Shown here piece by piece: positions 20,819 to 28,634 of a stretch of DNA of 64,000 nucleotides. How positions within the stretch are numbered: position 1 is the stretch's first letter; each line of letters opens with the position of its first letter. The notes beneath the pieces were generated by a model. The model ran no database searches, was not told where the DNA came from, and saw only the letters and a program-made list of their open reading frames with translations. The translations under genes and the position numbers were made by a program. Origin of the DNA: Paludibacterium yongneupense DSM 18731 (GTDB lineage Bacteria; Pseudomonadota; Gammaproteobacteria; Burkholderiales; Chromobacteriaceae); assembly GCF_000422925.1 (NCBI RefSeq), contig NZ_KE383959.1, positions 1 to 64,000 of the forward strand. The letters are read 5' to 3'.

Positions 20819-21244
20819 TCAGCGCGCGCTAATTTCCGACGCGGCAAAGAAATAAGCTATTTCGACAGCGGCATTTTCTGCACTGTCCGAGCCGTGCACG
20901 GCATTCGCATCGATGGAATCGGCGAAGTCGGCACGGATGGTGCCCTTGTCCGCTTTTTTCGGGTCGGTTGCGCCCATCAGCTCGCGGTTCCGGGCAATGG
21001 CATTTTCACCCTGCAGGGCCTGAATCATCACCGGCCCCGAAATCATGAATTCGACCAGATCGCGGAAGAACGGACGGTCCTTGTGTACCGCGTAGAAGCC
21101 TTCGGCTTCGGCACGCGACAGTTGCTTCATTTTTGCTGCAACGATGGTCAGGCCCGCCGTTTCGAAACGATCGTAAATCTTGCCGATCACATTCTTGCGC
21201 ACGGCATCCGGCTTGACGATGGACAGGGTACGTTCAATTGCCAT
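20819..21244 (-). CDS. ndk: Nucleoside diphosphate kinase
   Basis: Transfers the gamma-phosphate between nucleoside di- and triphosphates through a phospho-His. The 141-residue protein begins [20 protein letters not shown]. The active-site His lies in NAVHGSDS (about 115-122), and [15 protein letters not shown] follows the usual pattern. Downstream rlmN on the same strand is typical. Confidence 0.98.
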   Translation of the reverse strand: MAIERTLSIVKPDAVRKNVIGKIYDRFETAGLTIVAAKMKQLSRAEAEGFYAVHKDRPFFRDLVEFMISGPVMIQALQGENAIARNRELMGATDPKKADKGTIRADFADSIDANAVHGSDSAENAAVEIAYFFAASEISAR

Positions 21245-21374
21245 TTAAATCTCCCAATCAAGAAGACAACTGGCTAAACTATCGTTTAATCTAGCGCAGT
21301 CGGGTTACCCAATTTTGAGGAACCCGGTATTTTACCAGCCTTTTCCACCCTTCGCCGCACAATATTTAAGCACA

Positions 21375-22211
21375 ATGAGCGAACAACGCCCGGATCCACA
21401 TAGCGAATACGAAAGCGACGAACGCGATTTCAGTTCGCGACTGAAAATAAGGCTGGCCATTGCCGGCGGGCTGGTCGCCGTCGCACTGGCCGCCATCCCC
21501 GTTCTCGACAGTCTCACCGGCAAGACGCCGGTGCCCCCCCAACCCTCGGCGCCGACAGCCGACAGCAACTCGGGCAAGATCGTCGCCTCGGGCGCAGAGC
21601 AGTCATCGGCTCCTGCGGAGAGCGCCGCCAGCGCCCCGGCCGCAAGCGCACCTGCCGAGGCATTGCCCGGAACACCGGTCGCACCGGATCTGTCCAAGAC
21701 GCCGGGCATGCAGTCGGTGCGCCCGCTCACCCAATCGCCAGCGCAGCAGCAGGCCACGCCCCCGGCAACCCGCCACGACGCCGCGCCGCGGCCACCGCAC
21801 AACAGCCTGGCCCATTCCGGCGTCACGCAAGCGCCGTTCACCTTGCCGCACGCGCAGCCGGCCGAAGTGCCGCGGCCCGCAACGCCCCCCGTCCACCCGT
21901 CCGGCACGGCAGCAGCGCCCGCTGCCGCGCCCCCCGCACCGGCCGCCGCCCGTGCCGACGAGACGCCCCCAGCCACCCGGGCCAGACCGCAAGGCAGTTC
22001 GGTCGGCTATACGGTGCAACTCGGTCTGTTCAGCAATATGGGAAATGCCCAGAAGATGTTGGATGAACTCAAGAGCCACGGCATTGCCGCACACAGCGAA
22101 ACCCGGGTTCAGCTCGGCCCGTTCCGCTCCCGGGCAGAAGCCGAAGACGCGATGGCAAAACTCAAGAGCATGGGATACGCGCCCCTGCTCGCACCAAGCG
22201 GCGGCAACTGA
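21375..22211 (+). CDS. SPOR-domain cell-division-type protein
   Basis: Bitopic protein expected to bind denuded septal peptidoglycan in the periplasm (DedD/FtsN-like). An N-terminal cytoplasmic stretch rich in charged residues precedes a transmembrane helix near 29-48 (IAGGLVAVALAAIPVLDSL). A long Pro/Ala linker (about 50-210) follows, and the SPOR repeat fills the C-terminus (GYTVQLGLFSNMGNAQKMLD and RVQLGPFRSRAEAEDAMAKL). The open frame starts at 21315; ATG 21375 (MSEQRPDPHSEYES) gives a normal N-terminus and is preferred, although its Shine-Dalgarno site is weak. It is divergent from ndk. Confidence 0.85.
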   Translation: MSEQRPDPHSEYESDERDFSSRLKIRLAIAGGLVAVALAAIPVLDSLTGKTPVPPQPSAPTADSNSGKIVASGAEQSSAPAESAASAPAASAPAEALPGTPVAPDLSKTPGMQSVRPLTQSPAQQQATPPATRHDAAPRPPHNSLAHSGVTQAPFTLPHAQPAEVPRPATPPVHPSGTAAAPAAAPPAPAAARADETPPATRARPQGSSVGYTVQLGLFSNMGNAQKMLDELKSHGIAAHSETRVQLGPFRSRAEAEDAMAKLKSMGYAPLLAPSGGN

Positions 22212-22258
22212 GGCGGACGCGGCCCCGTCCCGGCGACGGCGCCCGCCGCGGTGGCGCC

Positions 22259-23401
22259 TCAGCGGCGTCGGCTGCGAATCAGATCGGCCAGAATGGCCAG
22301 ACCGCGATCGGCCTGCTCGGCGTTGGCATGACTGAAGTTCAAGCGCAAACCCCTCGCTCCCGCCCCCGGCTGTGCGTAGAACGGCGCCCCCGGCATGAAC
22401 GCGACCCCGCGCTCCAGCGCCAGCGGCAACAAATCGTCGCAGGCAAACTCGCTTTTCAGTTCCAGCCAGAAGAACAGACCGCCGCTCGGAACCGTCCACG
22501 TGGCCAGATCGGAAAAATACCGGCTCAACAGCACGGCAAAACGATCGCGCCGCACCCGGTAGAAATCGGCCAGATCGCGCAGCCGCGCCTCCCTCCCATC
22601 GGCGCTCAGCTGTTGCAGCACCAGCCACTGGCTCAAACGGCTACTGTGCAAATCGGCGGCCTGCTTGAGACGATAGAGGTAGGGAAAGACGTCGTCCGAG
22701 GCCGCGAGAAAACCGAGCCGCAACCCTGGTGCCAGGCTCTTGGAAAACGAGCCCTGATAGATCCACGACGCACGCTCAAGCCTCGCACACACAGGACGCC
22801 GCTCGCACTCATCGAACACCAGATCGCGATACGGATCGTCTTCGAACAAGGCGATTGCCCGTTCGTCGCACGCATGGGCAAGCGCGCGGCGCTCTTCGTC
22901 GCTATAGCAATGACCGGTCGGATTCTGAAACGTCGGGATCGCATAGGCGAAAGCAGGGGTCGCCTCTCCCGCCGTCTCGGTCGAACCATGCAGGCTGTCC
23001 AGCCCTTGCAGGTTCGCGCCGAAGAAACGGAAGACCTGCAAGGCCGCGAGATAAGTCGGGGTCTCTACAGCAACCGGCGTACCCGGATCGATGAATAACT
23101 TGGCGACCAGGTCTATCCCCTGCTGCGAACCCGACAACACGAGAATCCGGTCAGGCGGACAATCGAGACCGCGCCGTTCCAGCTCGAGCGCGATCTGCCC
23201 GCGCAAGGCCGCTTCCCCCTCGCTCGGCCCGTATTGCAGGCAATCGGCAGGCAATTCGCCCAGGCTCAGATCGGGAAACGTTTCCGTCGCGGGCAGGCCT
23301 CCGGCAAAAGACACCATGCCCGGCCGTCCGATGACGGCCAGTATCTCGCGGACCGGCGAGGAATGCAGCCGCTGCACCCGCCGTGAAAACCGGTCATGCA
23401 T
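22259..23401 (-). CDS. PLP-dependent aminotransferase, class I/II (2-aminoadipate/MocR-core type)
   Basis: Cytosolic fold-type I aminotransferase. The Schiff-base lysine is in GSFSKSLAPGLRLGF (about 230-244). Other landmarks are SFAGGLPATETFP, the LVLSGSQQGIDLV helix and PTFQNPTGHCY, the typical substrate/PLP region. It has no N-terminal winged-helix domain, so it is an enzyme and not a MocR regulator. ATG 23401 (MHDRFSRR) is chosen because GGAG lies 6 nt upstream; in-frame ATGs at 23404 and 23413 are alternatives. Its promoter region contains two inverted repeats (separate entry). The amino-acid substrate cannot be assigned. Confidence 0.85.
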   Translation of the reverse strand: MHDRFSRRVQRLHSSPVREILAVIGRPGMVSFAGGLPATETFPDLSLGELPADCLQYGPSEGEAALRGQIALELERRGLDCPPDRILVLSGSQQGIDLVAKLFIDPGTPVAVETPTYLAALQVFRFFGANLQGLDSLHGSTETAGEATPAFAYAIPTFQNPTGHCYSDEERRALAHACDERAIALFEDDPYRDLVFDECERRPVCARLERASWIYQGSFSKSLAPGLRLGFLAASDDVFPYLYRLKQAADLHSSRLSQWLVLQQLSADGREARLRDLADFYRVRRDRFAVLLSRYFSDLATWTVPSGGLFFWLELKSEFACDDLLPLALERGVAFMPGAPFYAQPGAGARGLRLNFSHANAEQADRGLAILADLIRSRRR

Positions 23402-23413
23402 CATCCACTCCAT

Positions 23414-23473
23414 ATGAGTCAATAAATTTGACTCATAATGAAATCGCCATCCATAAAAGTCAATGCTATTGAC
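23414..23473. promoter_or_regulatory. Paired inverted repeats and promoter of the aminotransferase
   Basis: Dyad 1 (23414-23436) is ATGAGTCAA and TTGACTCAT around 5 nt. Dyad 2 (23459-23473) is GTCAAT and ATTGAC around 3 nt. Their centres are 41 bp apart, about four helical turns. On the minus strand TTGACT (23463-23458), a 17-nt spacer and CATTAT (23440-23435) form a sigma70-like promoter, so dyad 2 overlaps the -35 and dyad 1 covers the start point. This is a classic two-operator layout; the regulator is unknown. Confidence 0.65.
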
Positions 23474-23491
23474 CAAACACGCCGCCCTACG

Positions 23492-23520
23492 TTGACGCCG
23501 CCCTCATCCGGCCTTTCAAT
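23492..23520 (+). promoter_or_regulatory. Putative promoter of the cdtB operon
   Basis: TTGACG (23492-23497) and TTCAAT (23515-23520) are separated by 17 nt, and the predicted start is about 30 nt before the cdtB ATG. The -10 matches the consensus in four of six positions, so this is a moderate prediction. Dyad 2 of the aminotransferase operator lies about 20 bp upstream. Confidence 0.4.
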
Positions 23521-23556
23521 CGGGAGATCAGCCCCCCCCTTGCGCCCGGATCCGCC

Positions 23557-24396
23557 ATGCACATGCCCGATCTGCTCCCCTTGCCCTTGAGCGTGGCACT
23601 ATTGCTGCCGATGGCTCCCGCCATGGCAGCAATAGACGACTACCGCGTCGTCAGCTGGAATATGCAGGGAGCGTCCGCTCCGACCGAAAGCAAATGGCGC
23701 GTGCACATCCGCTTGCTGCTGGACGGGCAGGATGCGGCAAATATCGTCGCCCTGCAGGAGGCGGGCAGCCCGCCAGCCAGCGCCGGCCTCATACGCCGCA
23801 TCGCGACGACGACGGGGCAGCATGTCGATGAATATTGCTGGAACCTCGGCACGCGCTCGCGGCCGCGCGAGGTGTTCATCTATTTCCTGGCGACCGACGT
23901 CGGCGCCCATCGCGTCAATCTTGCCATCGTTGCCGATCGCATCGCGGACGAAGTCATCGTGCTGCCGGCAGTCCGCCCCTATCCGGCGCGGCCCGTGCTC
24001 GGCATCCGCCTCGGGCACGACCATTTTTTTACGACCCACGCGCTGCGGCTACGCAGCGGCGACAACGATGCCGGAGCGCTCTCCAACGCCGTCGACAGCT
24101 ACTTCCGGCCGCAAGCACGGCCACAGGAAGAATGGATGCTGCTGGCCGACTTCAACATGCCGCCTGACGATCTGCGCGGCCAGCTGCAGGATCTGTTTCC
24201 CCGCACGCTGCGCGACACCCGCATCGTGACCCAGCCGGCCGCGACCCAGGTCTGCGGCAATGTGCTCGATTACGCGCTGATCGGCCGCTTCGGCGGCTGG
24301 GACCGCCGTGTGCCGACGGCGAATCTGTTCATCGCGCAGTTGCGCGGCCAGCTGGCATCGGACCATCTGCCCGTCCTGTTCAGCCGGCCGCGCTGA
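23557..24396 (+). CDS. cdtB: Cytolethal distending toxin B-like nuclease
   Basis: Secreted DNase I-fold genotoxin subunit; in known toxins CdtB cleaves host DNA (and can act as a phosphoinositide phosphatase). Residues 1 to about 24 form a signal peptide ending PAMAA. The mature chain has YRVVSWNMQGA (about 29-39), VALQEAGSP with Glu68, WNLGTRSRP (95-103), RVNLAIVADRIADEVIVLP (119-137), THALRLRSGDNDAGAL with His161, LADFNMP with Asp198 and Asn200, LDYA with Asp238, and SDHLPV with Asp269/His270. All catalytic positions of the family are present. The GTRSRP and DEV-VLP blocks separate it from ordinary endonuclease/exonuclease/phosphatase proteins. A lectin-like subunit follows 17 nt later. No clear Shine-Dalgarno site precedes the ATG. 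Confidence 0.92.
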   Translation: MHMPDLLPLPLSVALLLPMAPAMAAIDDYRVVSWNMQGASAPTESKWRVHIRLLLDGQDAANIVALQEAGSPPASAGLIRRIATTTGQHVDEYCWNLGTRSRPREVFIYFLATDVGAHRVNLAIVADRIADEVIVLPAVRPYPARPVLGIRLGHDHFFTTHALRLRSGDNDAGALSNAVDSYFRPQARPQEEWMLLADFNMPPDDLRGQLQDLFPRTLRDTRIVTQPAATQVCGNVLDYALIGRFGGWDRRVPTANLFIAQLRGQLASDHLPVLFSRPR

Positions 24397-24413
24397 ACGC
24401 GCGAGGAGCCCCC

Positions 24414-24935
24414 ATGTCTCAGTCATGCATCCGCTGCACTGTCGCAGCCTTCGCCCTGGTCTGCGCTTCGGCCGGGGCGACAGACGATGAGGGCACGCCG
24501 GTCTCGCTGCTGAACGTCGGCACCGGAGCGGCCGTGACGATATGGTACGACGAGCCCGGCCACTATCTGTGGGGCTACCCGCCCCATGACACGCGACGCA
24601 ACCGGCATCGGCTTTGGACTGTCATCTACCGCAGCGACGGCAGTCTGTCGCTGCGCAATCCGACCACCCGCAGTTGCATGGAGAATCACTACCGCGAAGG
24701 GATCGTCAACCGTCCCTGTCGCGACATCCCGAAGCAACGCTTCCTGCCCCTTCTGAGCCACGACGGCGGCGTGATGCTGCAGAATGGGGACAACGGCGCC
24801 TGCCTGCATGCCTACGCCGGCTTCTATGCCCACGCATTCTCCATCAATTTCCGAACCTGCCCCGTCTCGGGCGCCGTCGCCGCCGGCCTGCTATGGATTC
24901 TCGGCCCGCCTTTGCAGGACAGCGTACTTCCCTAA
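24414..24935 (+). CDS. CdtA/CdtC-like ricin-type lectin subunit
   Basis: Probable cell-binding subunit of the toxin. The 173-residue protein has an N-terminal signal peptide (to about residue 22, ASAGA). A beta-trefoil-like region follows, with repeats of the ricin/CDT type: VSLLNVGTGAAVTIWY, SDGSLSLRNPTTRSCMEN, and GGVMLQNGDNGACLHAY, each with the paired Cys pattern. RCT (CdtA/CdtC) subunits are usually 180-270 residues and lie either side of cdtB; here only one is found and it is downstream. GGAG stands 6 nt before the ATG. The gene is 17 nt behind cdtB, so the two are almost certainly co-transcribed. It cannot be assigned to CdtA or CdtC by eye. Confidence 0.75.
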   Translation: MSQSCIRCTVAAFALVCASAGATDDEGTPVSLLNVGTGAAVTIWYDEPGHYLWGYPPHDTRRNRHRLWTVIYRSDGSLSLRNPTTRSCMENHYREGIVNRPCRDIPKQRFLPLLSHDGGVMLQNGDNGACLHAYAGFYAHAFSINFRTCPVSGAVAAGLLWILGPPLQDSVLP

Positions 24936-24978
24936 AAATAGACCACAGAAAATACCAAATAGTGTCGTCATTTCTTTT

Positions 24979-24994
24979 ATATTCAATAGAATAT
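24979..24994. repeat. Small inverted repeat in AT-rich intergenic DNA
   Basis: ATATTC-AATA-GAATAT, a perfect 6-bp stem about 45 bp upstream of the promoter of the SIS-domain gene. It lies in a 150-bp AT-rich gap unlike the surrounding coding DNA. Confidence 0.4.
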
Positions 24995-25021
24995 ACATAG
25001 CCATCGCCTCGCATCTTGTAG

Positions 25022-25047
25022 TGGTATAATTTATGGTATAAATTACC
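25022..25047 (+). promoter_or_regulatory. Extended -10 promoter and HutC-type operator of the fructosamine operon
   Basis: TGGTATAAT (25022-25030) is a near-perfect extended -10 (TG-N-TATAAT); the -35 region is poor, as expected for this class. The predicted start lies near 25037. GGTATAAATTACC (25035-25047) is a GGTA-N5-TACC dyad on top of that start, the shape bound by HutC-subfamily GntR regulators. TGGTATAA occurs twice as a direct repeat (25022, 25034). The GntR gene at the end of the operon is the obvious candidate regulator. Confidence 0.65.
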
Positions 25048-25085
25048 TGTGTCCATACTTTACCGCCACGACAAAGAGGAACCTC

Positions 25086-26099
25086 ATGGCCGCCGATTTC
25101 AACCCCTCCGCTTTCATCGAGTCGCTGCGCACGTCGAGCGCTGCGCTCGACGCCGCAGCCGCCTATGGCCAGCTGATAGCAGGCAAGATCGATCGCATTT
25201 ATTTCGTCAGTTGCGGCGCCCCCAACCGCATCATGCTCGGCTTGCAGTACTGGCTCGAACGGCTGAGCCCCTCGCTGGAAGTGCGACGCTACTTTCCCGC
25301 CGAATTCATGGATATCGATCCACCGCGGCTGGACGAACGGACTCTGGTGGTCTTCGCCTCGAAATCGGGAACCACGCGCGAAACCGTCGATGCCGCCCGC
25401 TTTGTCGCCGCTCGCCCCTGCCGCACAGTCTGCGTGACACAGACGGCGGATGTTCCGCTCGCACAGCATCCACAGCAGGCGTTCTACATGGGCAAGATCG
25501 ACGACGCCTATTTCGGCTGCTACATGATCCTGCAGGCCATCATCGGCGGCGTCCTCGCCGCGCGCGACCATTGGCCGCACCTGGACGCGCTGCTCTCCTC
25601 GCTGCGCGCCCTTCCCGCGGCGCTCGCCGACACCGCGCTGCGCTACCAGCTCCGCGGCGCACAGGAAGCAGAGCAATATCAGAACGACAAAATCCTCTAC
25701 CTGCTCGCCGCCGGCCCCATGTTCACTTCGGCCTACGTGGTCGGCGTCTGCATTCTTGCCGAGAGCCAGTGGATGCACTGTCTGGCCATCGAAGCCGCCG
25801 AGTTCTTCCACGGCCCCTTCGAAGCGGTGGACGAAACCACTCCGCTGGTATTGTTTCTGGGTGAAGACCCGAGCCGGCCGCAAATGGAGAGGGTGTTGCG
25901 TTTCTGCCAAACCCGCGCGCGCCGCTTGATGGTTTACGATTCGAGGGATATGCCGATGCCCGGAATCAGCGAAGAGGTCCGTCCGATGCTCGCCCCCTAC
26001 ATCGCCGGCTTTGCCTTCGAGCGTACAGCGGCACACCTTGCCGAGCGGCACAATCAAGCGCTCACCACCCGGCGCTATATGTGGAAAACGGAGTACTGA
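25086..26099 (+). CDS. SIS-domain sugar-phosphate deglycase (FrlB-like)
   Basis: Probable cytosolic enzyme that splits a phosphorylated Amadori compound (for example fructoselysine 6-phosphate) into glucose 6-phosphate and the amino acid. The 337-residue protein has two SIS domains; the first holds the phosphate-binding FASKSGTTRETVDAARF (about 97-113) and the second contains AEFFHGPFEAVDETTPLV (about 238-255), with the catalytic-type Glu/His context of FrlB and GlmS isomerases. No glutaminase domain is present, so it is not GlmS. A PfkB-type kinase begins 3 nt after its stop, which supports an FrlB-FrlD pair. The exact amino-acid part of the substrate is not known. Confidence 0.8.
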   Translation: MAADFNPSAFIESLRTSSAALDAAAAYGQLIAGKIDRIYFVSCGAPNRIMLGLQYWLERLSPSLEVRRYFPAEFMDIDPPRLDERTLVVFASKSGTTRETVDAARFVAARPCRTVCVTQTADVPLAQHPQQAFYMGKIDDAYFGCYMILQAIIGGVLAARDHWPHLDALLSSLRALPAALADTALRYQLRGAQEAEQYQNDKILYLLAAGPMFTSAYVVGVCILAESQWMHCLAIEAAEFFHGPFEAVDETTPLVLFLGEDPSRPQMERVLRFCQTRARRLMVYDSRDMPMPGISEEVRPMLAPYIAGFAFERTAAHLAERHNQALTTRRYMWKTEY

Positions 26100-26102
26100 G
26101 CC

Positions 26103-26975
26103 ATGCCCCGCCTTGTCTGTGTCGGTGACAACACCAGCGATGTCTATCTGGATCGCGACCTGATCTTTCCCGGCGGCAACGCCGTCAATGTCGCTGTCCA
26201 GGCAGCGCGCCAGGGTGCCAGCGTCGCTTATCTCGGCCGGGTGGGCGCCGATGCGCGTGGCGCGCATATCCTTGATTCCTTGCGCAAAGAAGGAGTCGAT
26301 ATTGCACGCTGCCAAATCGGGGAAGGCCCCACGGCATGGGCCTGCGTGACTCACCGCAACGGCGAACGGCACTTTCTGGGCAGTCACAGCGCGGAAAGCG
26401 GCAAACTGGCCCCGAGTGCCGACGACCTGCTCTGGCTCAGCGGTTTCGACCTGATCCATACCAGCTTGTACAGCCGGCTCGGCGACGTGCTCGCGGCGAT
26501 TCCGCCCTCTTCGGCCCGCCTGTCTTTCGACTTTTCGGACGACTTCACCCTGGACGACATCGCGGGTGTCGCCAGCTGTATAGACATCGCCTTTCTGTCT
26601 CAGGCGGGCCGCGACGACGAGGACTGCGCCCGTCTGGCGCGCGACATCCATGCACTGGGAATAGGCAAGGTCATCATCACGCGTGGCGAACACGGCGCAT
26701 TGGCGTATGATGGCGCCCTTCTGGTACGCCAACCCATCGTCGAGACCCGTATCGTCGATACCCTTGGCGCTGGCGATGCCTTCATCGCGGGATGCCTGCT
26801 GGCACTGTCCGGCACAGACGATCTGCCGGCGGCGCTGCAGGCCGGCAGCCGGCTCGGCGCGGCAGCTTGTATAGAAGAAGGCGGTTACGGCCATGCCGGA
26901 CGCCTGGAGCCCGACTTCAGGCAATTGATTGAGCAGGCTCTGTGTTTGACTCAACCCAATCACCCCATGCCCTAA
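26103..26975 (+). CDS. PfkB-family sugar kinase (FrlD-like fructosamine 6-kinase)
   Basis: Phosphorylates the 6-position of a sugar derivative. The 290-residue ribokinase fold shows the substrate-side GGNAVNVAVQAARQGA (about 23-38) and the ATP/catalytic motif DTLGAGDAFIAGCLLAL (about 219-235) with the base Asp in GAGD. It lies 3 nt behind the SIS deglycase and 13 nt ahead of the binding-protein gene. In known operons FrlD acts before FrlB; the pairing here suggests the same order. The short chain is typical of FrlD compared with the ~310 residues of ribokinases. Confidence 0.85.
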   Translation: MPRLVCVGDNTSDVYLDRDLIFPGGNAVNVAVQAARQGASVAYLGRVGADARGAHILDSLRKEGVDIARCQIGEGPTAWACVTHRNGERHFLGSHSAESGKLAPSADDLLWLSGFDLIHTSLYSRLGDVLAAIPPSSARLSFDFSDDFTLDDIAGVASCIDIAFLSQAGRDDEDCARLARDIHALGIGKVIITRGEHGALAYDGALLVRQPIVETRIVDTLGAGDAFIAGCLLALSGTDDLPAALQAGSRLGAAACIEEGGYGHAGRLEPDFRQLIEQALCLTQPNHPMP

Positions 26976-26988
26976 GGAGCACACCTTT

Positions 26989-27759
26989 ATGAAAAAATAC
27001 GCATTGCTCGCGCTGATGGCGACCGCTGCCGCGCACGCCTACAGCCAGGAAACCCTCCGTTTCGGCGTCGAAGCCCAGTTTCCGCCGTTCGAATCCAAGA
27101 CCCAGGCCGGCAAGCTGGTCGGGTTCGACATCGAGCTCGGCGACGCCATCTGTGCGCAAATGAAGGTCAAGTGCCAATGGGTGGAGAACAGCTTCGACGG
27201 CATGATTCCGGCACTGAAGGCGAAAAAATTCGACGCCATTCTGTCCTCGATGTCGATCACCGAAGAGCGCATGAAGCAGATCGACTTCTCCGACAAGCTC
27301 TACAACACCCCGATCGGCCTGATCGTCGGCAAGAAATCCGGCATCAAGCCGCAGCTGCAGGCCTTGAAGGGCAAGCGCATCGGCGTGCTGCAAGGTTCGA
27401 TCTTCGAGACCTACGCCAAACAGAAATGGGCGCCGAACGGCGTGAATGTGGTGCCCTACCAAAGCACCGACCTGGTCTATGCCGACCTGGTTTCCGGCCG
27501 TCTGGATGCTTCGCTTGACGACGCGGTCGCCGCGGATGCAGGCCTGCTGAAAAAACCGGAAGGCAAGGGCTTCATGCTCGCCTCGCCGACAATCCACGAC
27601 GACAAGATCTTCGGACCGGGTACCGGCATCGGTCTGCGCAAGGAAGACAGCGCACTGCGCCAGAAAATCAACAGCGCCATCGCTGCCATCCTGAAGAACG
27701 GCACGTACAAGACGATAGAAAAGAAGTACTTCGCATTCGACGTTTATAACGCCAAGTAA
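26989..27759 (+). CDS. Periplasmic amino-acid-type binding protein (family 3)
   Basis: Soluble substrate-binding component of an ABC importer. It has a signal peptide (residues 1 to about 19, MKKYALLALMATAAAHAYS) and the family-3 core: LRFGVEAQFPPFESKTQAG, GFDIELGDAICAQMKVKCQWV, SSMSITEERMKQIDFS and GTGIGLRKEDSALRQKIN. The 256-residue length is that of ArgT/HisJ/LAO proteins. AAGGAG stands 9 nt before the ATG. It follows the kinase by 13 nt, so it probably captures the operon's substrate (a fructosamine such as fructose-amino acid). No permease or ATPase genes are in the window; it must use partners encoded elsewhere. Confidence 0.88.
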   Translation: MKKYALLALMATAAAHAYSQETLRFGVEAQFPPFESKTQAGKLVGFDIELGDAICAQMKVKCQWVENSFDGMIPALKAKKFDAILSSMSITEERMKQIDFSDKLYNTPIGLIVGKKSGIKPQLQALKGKRIGVLQGSIFETYAKQKWAPNGVNVVPYQSTDLVYADLVSGRLDASLDDAVAADAGLLKKPEGKGFMLASPTIHDDKIFGPGTGIGLRKEDSALRQKINSAIAAILKNGTYKTIEKKYFAFDVYNAK

Positions 27760-27875
27760 GCCCGATGCGGGCCTGCCCGCATCGCACACGGGCGCCGTGC
27801 ACAGACCCGCCGGCGCCCGTGTACCGTTACAATACCCCGATCGCAACACCTCCTCCGCGGGGACGACCACTGACC

Positions 27876-28625
27876 ATGACATTGCACCTGATCCGGAAAC
27901 GGGCGAACGAGCGCGCCGAAGACGCATTGCTGGCCATGCTGGAAAGCCCCGAATTCGCACCCGGCGACCGCATCCCGGCCGAGCGCGACCTCGCCCAGCA
28001 ACTCGACATCAGCCGCATGACACTGCGCAAAGCCATCGCCCGCCTGGTCGAGCAGGGCGCGCTGCGGCGCGACGGCAATCGCGGGACCTTCGTCGCCCGC
28101 CCGGAAGTCAGCCGCCCGCTGTCCGAACACAAGGCGCGAGGGGTTTCCAGCATCGTCGAACTCAACGGCGGCCAGGCCGGCAGCCGTCTGCTCTATTTCG
28201 AACAGACCACGGCCAGTCCCCGGCTCGCGCGAGCGCTGGACATCGCCGACGGCGACGCACTGCTCGCCATTCGCCGCCTGCGGACCGTGGACGGCAAACC
28301 TTTTTGCGTCGAGACCAGCTACCTGCCTGCGGCCAGGGTCCCGGGGCTGGTCGCAGCCGACCTGATCGAATCCGGCTCGCTGTACCGCCTGCTGGAATCA
28401 CGCTACCGCCTGACGCCGGGCTGCGACGAGGGCACGCTGCAAAGCGTGGAACTCTCCAGCGAAGATGCGGCACTGCTGGAGCTGCCGCCGGGTGCCAGCG
28501 CCCTCGCCTATCGAGGCGTCGTCTTCGATAGTACGGGCATCCCCCTGGAGTACGTGGTGTCGGTCAACCACCCGCAGCGCGTGGTATTCACCCTCTCCAA
28601 CCGCAAGCTCTCGATTCAGGCCTGA
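27876..28625 (+). CDS. GntR-family regulator, HutC subfamily with UTRA domain
   Basis: DNA-binding repressor that senses a small molecule. A winged-helix domain (about 8-75: APGDRIPAERDLAQQLDISR, MTLRKAIARLVEQGALRR, GTFV) precedes a UTRA effector domain (about 95-245), whose family members often bind phosphorylated sugars. The open frame begins at 27765, but ATG 27876 gives the normal N-terminus (249 residues). It is 116 nt downstream of the binding protein on the same strand and is likely the controller of the 25086-27759 operon through the dyad at 25035-25047. That effector could be the kinase product, as for FrlR-like proteins (inference). Confidence 0.88.
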   Translation: MTLHLIRKRANERAEDALLAMLESPEFAPGDRIPAERDLAQQLDISRMTLRKAIARLVEQGALRRDGNRGTFVARPEVSRPLSEHKARGVSSIVELNGGQAGSRLLYFEQTTASPRLARALDIADGDALLAIRRLRTVDGKPFCVETSYLPAARVPGLVAADLIESGSLYRLLESRYRLTPGCDEGTLQSVELSSEDAALLELPPGASALAYRGVVFDSTGIPLEYVVSVNHPQRVVFTLSNRKLSIQA

Positions 28626-28634
28626 GGCCGTAAC

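Noticed and set aside
23557-24396. Treating the CdtB-like protein as a generic DNase I-like phosphatase or ExoIII relative
   Set aside because: The GTRSRP, RVNLAIV and DEVIVLP blocks and the linked lectin-like gene are specific to CdtB.
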